A stretch of 64,000 nucleotides of DNA from Kiritimatiellia bacterium. Lineage in GTDB: Bacteria; Verrucomicrobiota; Kiritimatiellia; WLWN01. Of this stretch, positions 58,630-64,000 are shown piece by piece. The DNA is taken from positions 2,980,538-3,044,537 of the forward strand of contig WLWN01000001.1 in NCBI GenBank assembly GCA_012103575.1. The letters run 5' to 3'. Under the pieces are notes generated by a model, which did no database searches, was not told where the DNA came from, and was given only the letters and a program-made list of their open reading frames with translations. Position 1 is the stretch's first letter. Every line of letters starts with the position of its first letter. A program made the position numbers and the translations under genes.

Positions 58630-60546
58630 TCAACGTTTTAATTTCATCAATTTTTTCCTCAGCGGCCTGTCGACCAATACGCATATATTTTTGGGGATGT
58701 CCAAAGTCATGCCATTTACCATCACACGAAACAGGACGCAAAACAACATCGGCTTCTTTACATAAAGCTTCTGCAACACGGGTTTGTGCCCCGTGCATGC
58801 TTTTCAGCATAATCCTGAATCCGTCAGATAAAATCTGACGATTTTTCATTACCTGTTGGGCTAAAGCGGGGAGGATACCCGTATTCAAACAAACAACCCC
58901 ACCCCAACAGGTGTGTATATGAAACAATATAAAATAAAGACTGGCAAGAGCGAACTCAACAGCACAAGCGGAAATCATCTTTGCGGCCTGCTGCTTGAGG
59001 ATCATGCTCAACATTCAGTTCTTTCAACGTTTGAACAGGGATGGGCTCAGCAATACTTCCATCAATATGAGTTCGCCCATTTAATGAAACAGGAACAATC
59101 ACACCTGGCATAGCCATGCTTGCCTGAACGGTCTGAGCCGCTTCGCCACTATCAAAAATTACCCGCTCAAGAGTATCAAGATCGGTCGTAATCACTTTCA
59201 GTTTTCGGGTTAGGTCAGAAAAATGGACTTTACCAATGGCATCGTTAAGCCGTCGCCGAACCGCTTCACCGCGCATAAAACCTTGTCGGGGTAGAAATAC
59301 GGGGTCCATCAGTCGTAACATAGACCAGGGTCGTTTAAGTTTCATGGCCTCAGCTTTCATTTGTTTGGCGTTTAATCCGGCCGCCCACATAGCGCCTATA
59401 AAGGCGCCCATGCTGGCCCCAACAATTATATCGACGTCAATATCATGCTCTTCCAAAATTTCTATGATGCCAATATGAGCTAATCCTTTGGCCCCTCCGG
59501 ACGAGAGGGCTAAACCGACTCGACACCAACCTATCTCTCTCGCTAAATAACGGATATGAGAACTAAAGCGCCCTTTAGGGGATTGAAGATAATGAAGCGT
59601 CGCATCTTGTATATCGTCTGCAAGACCATGAATCAGCCCATGTGCTTCTATGCCGATTTCCTTATTAATCTTTTCGAAGGCATGGGCTCTTTCTTGATAG
59701 CGGAGACAGACAATGGGCAAGAGCGTTATTTTTTGTACAGAAGGTACGTCACGGATCTGTCTGGTTAATAGGTTCGTTTTATAGAAATCTTTTGGATTCT
59801 GCTGCAGGAGTATATATGGCAAATATGTGGACGAGGACAAAACGATAATGAGCAGAAAGATGACCCATTAAAGGGGCGACATAGTCCACTTCTCGAGCTT
59901 GTCCAGACATGGAAAAATTCAGTTGTCTGACACCGGCTTCTCCTTTTAATAAAAATTCTGAGTAACAAAAGGGGCCGTATGGGTCCGTGGGAAAGTCTGT
60001 GAGAGATGGCGTCTCTTTTCCGAATTGGATAGAAACCCGCAGCACAGAACAGCTTGTTTCACGTCTAAGGGCAACGGCCAAATTTTCGACAATGATATCT
60101 CCTTGGACACCCGCTGAAACACTGGCGAGTACAGCGATCCGCCCTAATTTGATGGGTTCAGGTTTTTCTTGGAATTTACGCATTTGTTGTCCCACGTGTT
60201 CAGCCAAAATATGCACCCATTTAGGATTTTTGTTTAGAATTTGTTGTATGCCTTTGGTTTCAATGCGAATCAGTTCTGAACCGGTTATGACTTTTAGAGT
60301 GGCGCTATAATGATCGCGCGTCAGCAAGCTATTTTCACCAAACGTATCGCCAGGAGAAAGGATCTCAAGTACTTGCTCAACTTTATTGAGATAGGTTGCT
60401 TGAACTTGACAACGACCCGTTACAAGCACATATAACGCATCACACGGGGTTCCTTCCCGACAGACTTCAGTCCCCTTCGGATATTCAATAAAAAGGGCAT
60501 GTGAAACAATACGTTTAAGTTCTAGAAATGAAAGTTGAGAAAATAC
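58592..60546 (-). pseudogene. NTE-type patatin phospholipase with cNMP-binding domain, interrupted
   Basis: Order on the minus strand: a cyclic-nucleotide-binding fold (YPKGTEVCREGTPCDALYVLV, LSPGDTFGENSLLTRDHY), a P-loop-like linker domain (GRIAVLASVSAGVQGDIIVENLA), then the patatin domain with GLALSSGGAKGLAHIGIIEIL, nucleophile region GASMGAFIGAMWA and DGSIAEPIPV (catalytic Asp). It lacks a start because IS1380 cuts it at 60547. The frame shifts at the three-A run 59821-59823 (one base fewer gives LVHILPYILLQQNPKDF). A 198-bp IS1380 fragment at 58814-59011 splits the 3' part; beyond it EADVVLRP and the C-terminal end are still readable. It would hydrolyse phospholipids at the membrane. Confidence 0.75.
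58814..59011 (+). mobile_element. IS1380 terminal fragment inside the patatin gene
   Basis: Starts CCTGAATCCGTCAGATAAAA and is the reverse complement of the right-hand 198 bp of the IS1380 element (61910-62107), with only a few differences. It ends within GAGGATCATGCTCAAC. Only one element end is present, so it is a leftover from a deleted or rearranged copy. Confidence 0.88.
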
Positions 60547-62107
60547 AGAATCCTGAATCCGTCAGCTATCGCTTCGGAAGGCGTTTTGGGGCTCAAAAGC
60601 TGAAAATTTTTTCCTTGAGATGCTTGCTTTTGGGCGGATTGGGACCGGCAAGTATCACCCTGATGAATTTTTTGAGCGTACAGGTTAGATTCACTCTAAT
60701 TTTGACCATTTTGGGGCGTAAGCCTCCTTGGGCAGTCGCCTTAGAGTATTGTTAAAGGTGCACGGAAGGCTATGCGAAGGAATGGGCAATATCTTGTATC
60801 ACTTCAAACCAGCGACAACGCTTGCCAAAGTGAAGTTTAATTCGTCCGGCGTGGCGGACCAATCGAACCGCGCAATAGGTTGAAGGCCACCATGGCGCAT
60901 AACAGAATAATCTTATTGGCACAGAGTCTCCCCGAAGGCAATCGCTCAACATCAAGATCGCTTTTGAGTTCGCTGTGGTACTGCTCGCTGGGGCCATGTC
61001 CATGATAGAGATCTAGCACCGTCTTGGCACGACAAGAGAGGTCCGTCCACCAGGTGTTCACCTCAAGTTTAGGAACCAGAAGTTTCTGACCATCGATATC
61101 GATGGTGCGTTCAATCACTTCGAAGGCCACCGGGATACAAGGGCGGTTTTGGTCACCACCGGGATGGAAATGATCGAAAAAGCCTGTGTAAACGTTCTTG
61201 CCTTCACGACTGTCTTGTTTGTCTCCAACTCGGCGTGCAAGGGCCAGCATTTGCTCAGGACATTCGCGGCGAGGACTTCGCTTTACGATAAAATAATGAT
61301 CCCCAAAAGCGTCGAAGTTATCGACCGCAGCGTTGCCACTATCAAGCCGAAGCAGACATTTTCTACCCAGGCCCAGGGTTTGGAGCGTTTCAACGCTGCG
61401 GGCAATAAACGCGGTCGTTCCCGACTGACAATGTTGTTTACCGGGTCGAAGTTCGCACTCAAGCATGTGGCCTTGAGTGCCCACATAGGCAAATATCGGG
61501 GCGTAACCATCATGGCCCTTCTAGGTGTAGGAAACGCCTTCTTTCGAAGAGCCTGAGTGATCCAAAGGGCTCACATCGATATCGACGGGAACAAGATCAA
61601 GCCCTTCGACATCTACCTAGCCAAAGGGGCCCGAGGAAAGAAGTTCGGTGTTGAGTTTGCGTAGCCCCACATGGGTTCTGGCTGGGGGCAGGTCGTCGAA
61701 ACGACGTCGGAACACCGGCTCAGAGGCTACCTTTTTAACTCCCCTTTTTAAGTCCAAAGGCATTCATAAAAATCTCATCACCCCGGTACAGGTCGATATC
61801 ATTGAAATCGGTTCGACCGTTGCAAAGTAAGCCGATCTGGGTAAGGAGGATCTCCCGATCAGAGATCGCATCGGAGCGGCGTGGTTGAAAATTGGAGGGA
61901 AGAATCCGTTGAGCATGATCCTCAAGCAGCAGGCCGCAAAGATGATTTCCGCTTGTGCTGCTGAGTTCGCTCTTGCCAGTCTTTATTTTATATTGTTTCA
62001 TATACACACCTGTTGGGGTGGGGTTGTTTGTTTGAATACGGGTATGCTCCCCGCTTTAGCCCAACAGGTAATGAAAAATCGTCAGATTTTATCTGACGGA
62101 TTCAGGA
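60547..62107 (-). mobile_element. IS1380-family element
   Basis: About 1.56 kb with inverted ends CCTGAATCCGTCAG at 60547 and its reverse complement ending at 62107. It carries a broken transposase on the minus strand. No matching target duplication is visible: AGAAT lies before it and ATATA after it, which suggests rearrangement. The termini closely match the MITE-like repeats (CCTGGATCCGTCAG), making this the likely source of mobility for them. Confidence 0.85.
60837..62007 (-). pseudogene. IS1380 transposase, broken
   Basis: Starts at about 62007; ILLTQIGLLCNGRTDFNDIDLYRG is the N-terminal domain. After a frame break near 61735 it reads ASEPVFRRRFDDLPPARTHVGL, then VDVEGLDLVPVDIDVSPLDHSG, GHDGYAPIFAYVGTQGHMLE, and the end SEQYHSELKSDLDVERLPSG. 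Two in-frame TAG codons lie at about 61620 (GPFG-stop-VDVEG) and 61522 (VSYT-stop-KGHDGYAP, where the family has Tyr). Catalytic Asp in PVDIDVSP and Glu in SEQYHSELKSD remain. It cannot make a full protein as given. Confidence 0.75.
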
Positions 62108-62121
62108 TATATACTTCTAAG

Positions 62122-62298
62122 ATGAAAATAGCGAAACTATTCAAGAATGGCCAGAGCCAGGCAGTTAGGCTTCACAAAGAGTTTCGTTACCAGCCCCGAA
62201 TAGGTTGGATCCAAATCAAGCGTAAAAAGGATAGTCTCTCAGGGTTTCCCCTATGCGAACGTAAGGGTGGGGCCCGATTGTGTATAATCTTGCAGTAA
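62122..62298 (+). pseudogene. VapB-type antitoxin, 5' part, decayed
   Basis: ATG 62122 begins MKIAKLFKNGQSQAVRLHKEFRY, the SpoVT-AbrB DNA-binding start of VapB antitoxins. After about 25 codons the text no longer fits (KRKKDSLSGFPLCERKGGAR). No VapC PIN toxin is present. It begins 15 bp after the IS1380 right end and 22 bp before MITE M7. Confidence 0.65.
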
Positions 62299-62319
62299 GT
62301 CATGTTGTGTATATATATA

Positions 62320-62482
62320 CCTGGATCCGTCAGTTAAACGTGGGATTTCTGTGCGAATGCTTTGGAGGCAAAAGGTTGCAAAAAAACGCAGGCGCACCCG
62401 CTGGGTGCGTCGAGGCTTTTTTGTAATTCCTTTTGGCCCAAATGGTTCGTGCAGAAAACCGCGTTTAACTGACGGATCCAGG
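62320..62482. repeat. MITE-like repeat, copy M7, just before serA
   Basis: 163-bp full copy, ends CCTGGATCCGTCAGTTAAAC and CCAGG at 62478-62482, with the central GCGCACCC / GGGTGCGT hairpin followed by a T-run. The serA ATG is 10 bp after it, so the element's terminal AGG may serve as part of the ribosome-binding site, and the native leader is displaced. Confidence 0.9.
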
Positions 62483-62492
62483 TGCTTTTCTC

Positions 62493-64000
62493 ATGAAAAA
62501 AATATTAATCGCAACAAAATTAGACGATATTGCCAGGAACCTTTTTAAAGAAAAGGGCCGATACATCGTTGTACAGGATGACAAGGCTGATATTCTGACG
62601 CTTGCCAAAGCTCACCCCGATACGTTTGGTCTTATCGTCCGTAGCGAAAAAGTTACGCAGGGCGTTATCGATGGGCTTCCTTCCTTAAAGGTGATTGTCC
62701 GCGCTGGAGCAGGGTACAACACCATTGATACGACCTATGCCCGTAAAAAAGGTGTCGATGTGATGAATACCCCGGGTGCGAATGCCAATGCTGTGGCCGA
62801 AGAAGTGCTGGCGCTTATGCTGGCTGACGCAAGGCACTTGATCAAAGCCGACCCGTCTGTGCGGGCTGGAAAGTGGGAAAAAAAACAGTTTACGGGCCGT
62901 GAAATTAGCGGAAAAACAATAGGGATTGTTGGGTTAGGGTATATTGGAAGATTGGTAGCTACACGGTTGAGCGGGTTTGGTGTAAAAATCTTTGGATATG
63001 ATCCCATGATTACCGAGGAGCGCGCGCATGAGATGGATGTCGAGCTTTTAGATTTACCCGACCTCTTTGCTCAATGTGATTATGTTACCCTCCACCTTCC
63101 AGAGAATGAAGCAACAAAAGGAATGATAAATGGGTCTCTATTCTCCGACATGAAGGCCGGAGCGACCGTTATTAATTGTGCACGGGCGGGTATCCTGGTC
63201 GAAGATGATCTCCGTTTGGTGAGACAAGAAAAGGGCATTCGGTTTTTAAATGATGTTTACGCTAAAGATGAGGCCGGTCTTAAAAGCGTTGCCGATATTG
63301 CGGATATCATGTTGCCGCATCTTGGGGCGAGTACAGTTGAAGCCAATGAAAATGCAAGTCGGCGTGCGGCGATTCAGCTTATAGAATTCGTTGAGAAAGG
63401 GATTTCAACGCACATCGTAAATCGCGATATTCCTGAAGGGTTAGATGAAACCTTTGCCGACCTTGCGTATATGTTAATGCGTCTGTGTCGAGGTGTGGTT
63501 GGAAAACAGCATAAACTTAAACTCATTGAAACGAGTTTTTACGGAACCCTAAAACCATTTTCCGATTGGTTAGTCATTCCCATTGTAGCGGCTTTAAGTC
63601 GCGGCTTTGATCGTTCCCTCGATTTTCGCGCCGCTCGTGAATACCTTAGAAAACAGGGTATCGATTATAATACCCGAGATGTTGATGAGGATAAGGGCTA
63701 CGAAAATTCGACTACCATCGATTTAACAGCTCATATCGGTGCGGAAGAATTGCGGGTCGCCAGTGTACGAGGGACGATAACGGAAGGGATCTTGATGGTG
63801 TCTCGTATTAACGATTTCCAAAAATTATATTTTGAGCCGCGTGGACATACCGTTTGCTTTACGTATGAAGATCGCCCAGGGATCTTAGGACTTATTGCGG
63901 CCGCTTTAGCTCAAGAAAAAATCAATATTGATGACGTACGAAATCCTCATGACTCTAAAGGGAACGAATCCATTGCCATCCTTAAAGTCAACCAGCCCGT
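62493..64000 (+). CDS. serA: D-3-phosphoglycerate dehydrogenase (cut by window edge)
   Basis: Begins MKKILIATKLDDIARNLF at 62493 and is open to the window end, ~502 codons so far; it continues outside. The NAD site is KTIGIVGLGYIGRLVAT; catalytic Arg in NCARAGILVEDD, Glu in VYAKDEAGL and His in MLPHLGASTVEANENA. The long C-terminal part with HTVCFTYEDRPGILGLIAAAL is an ACT domain for serine feedback. It makes 3-phosphohydroxypyruvate, the first step to serine, and so feeds the glycine cleavage pathway that GcvP serves. A MITE sits immediately upstream. Confidence 0.95.
   Translation, partial: MKKILIATKLDDIARNLFKEKGRYIVVQDDKADILTLAKAHPDTFGLIVRSEKVTQGVIDGLPSLKVIVRAGAGYNTIDTTYARKKGVDVMNTPGANANAVAEEVLALMLADARHLIKADPSVRAGKWEKKQFTGREISGKTIGIVGLGYIGRLVATRLSGFGVKIFGYDPMITEERAHEMDVELLDLPDLFAQCDYVTLHLPENEATKGMINGSLFSDMKAGATVINCARAGILVEDDLRLVRQEKGIRFLNDVYAKDEAGLKSVADIADIMLPHLGASTVEANENASRRAAIQLIEFVEKGISTHIVNRDIPEGLDETFADLAYMLMRLCRGVVGKQHKLKLIETSFYGTLKPFSDWLVIPIVAALSRGFDRSLDFRAAREYLRKQGIDYNTRDVDEDKGYENSTTIDLTAHIGAEELRVASVRGTITEGILMVSRINDFQKLYFEPRGHTVCFTYEDRPGILGLIAAALAQEKINIDDVRNPHDSKGNESIAILKVNQP

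Overview
The window looks like a chromosomal piece of a bacterium with many insertion sequences and many broken genes. It is most likely from the PVC group (Kiritimatiellota/Verrucomicrobia/Lentisphaerae side), although no rRNA is present to settle it. This rests on family style only: a secreted parallel beta-helix protein, an UpxY-like NusG paralogue at a sugar locus, a caspase/CsgG/ECF operon and the mixture of IS families. Intact housekeeping genes (mnmE, mnmG, gcvP, serA, tpx, tmRNA, tRNA-Ser) sit among decayed accessory genes. Many breaks are single-base changes in homopolymer runs, so unpolished long-read assembly error is a real alternative to true decay for part of them. In-frame nonsense codons, lost start codons, IS insertions and internal deletions are not explained that way.

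Layout. 1-8.8 kb: an IS30 remnant, then a lipid/polyketide set (fatty acyl-AMP ligase, acyl-CoA dehydrogenase fused to an ACP, type I PKS with KS-AT-KR-ACP); each of the three genes is broken. 8.8-13.7 kb: a decayed IS630, a complete 1,000-bp IS630 (A1), the first codons of a secreted protein, a broken lacI-type regulator and two IS30 elements. 13.7-20.4 kb: a decayed RHS/YD-repeat gene, a dCMP deaminase, an IS5 remnant and a secreted squalene-cyclase-like gene with one in-frame stop. 20.4-24.5 kb: tmRNA (ssrA, tag ANDNLALAA) with a serine-recombinase remnant against its 3' end, then an IS66-type remnant interrupted by an IS1634 element. 24.7-26.7 kb: a broken secreted beta-helix protein.

26.7-42.1 kb: two near-identical cassettes, each made of two inverted IS630 copies around the same 370-bp piece of an ABC-2 permease gene. 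The permease's C-terminal part (with its ABC ATPase and a second permease) adjoins the first cassette; its N-terminal part adjoins the second, on the opposite strand. Joining the pieces at the TA sites restores the frame, so the roughly 10.6-kb segment between the cassettes has probably inverted. That segment also carries KdsC-like/DegT/NusG-like sugar genes and an operon of ECF sigma factor, membrane protein, TPR/FlgT-like lipoprotein, membrane-anchored caspase-like protease and CsgG-like protein. The operon is the best candidate here for an undescribed signalling or envelope system.

42.1-64 kb: an SO_0444-type metal permease, thiol peroxidase, a second IS30, a molybdopterin oxidoreductase remnant, mnmG and mnmE, GcvP, a carboxynorspermidine-synthase-like enzyme, an ISKra4 remnant, an integron-integrase-like scrap, a pirin, tRNA-Ser(GCU), a rhomboid protease, broken PaaK-like and NTE/patatin genes, an IS1380 and serA (cut by the right edge). 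A ~163-bp MITE-like repeat whose termini match that IS1380 occurs at least seven times across the right half, often between or next to housekeeping genes, and carries a terminator-like hairpin.
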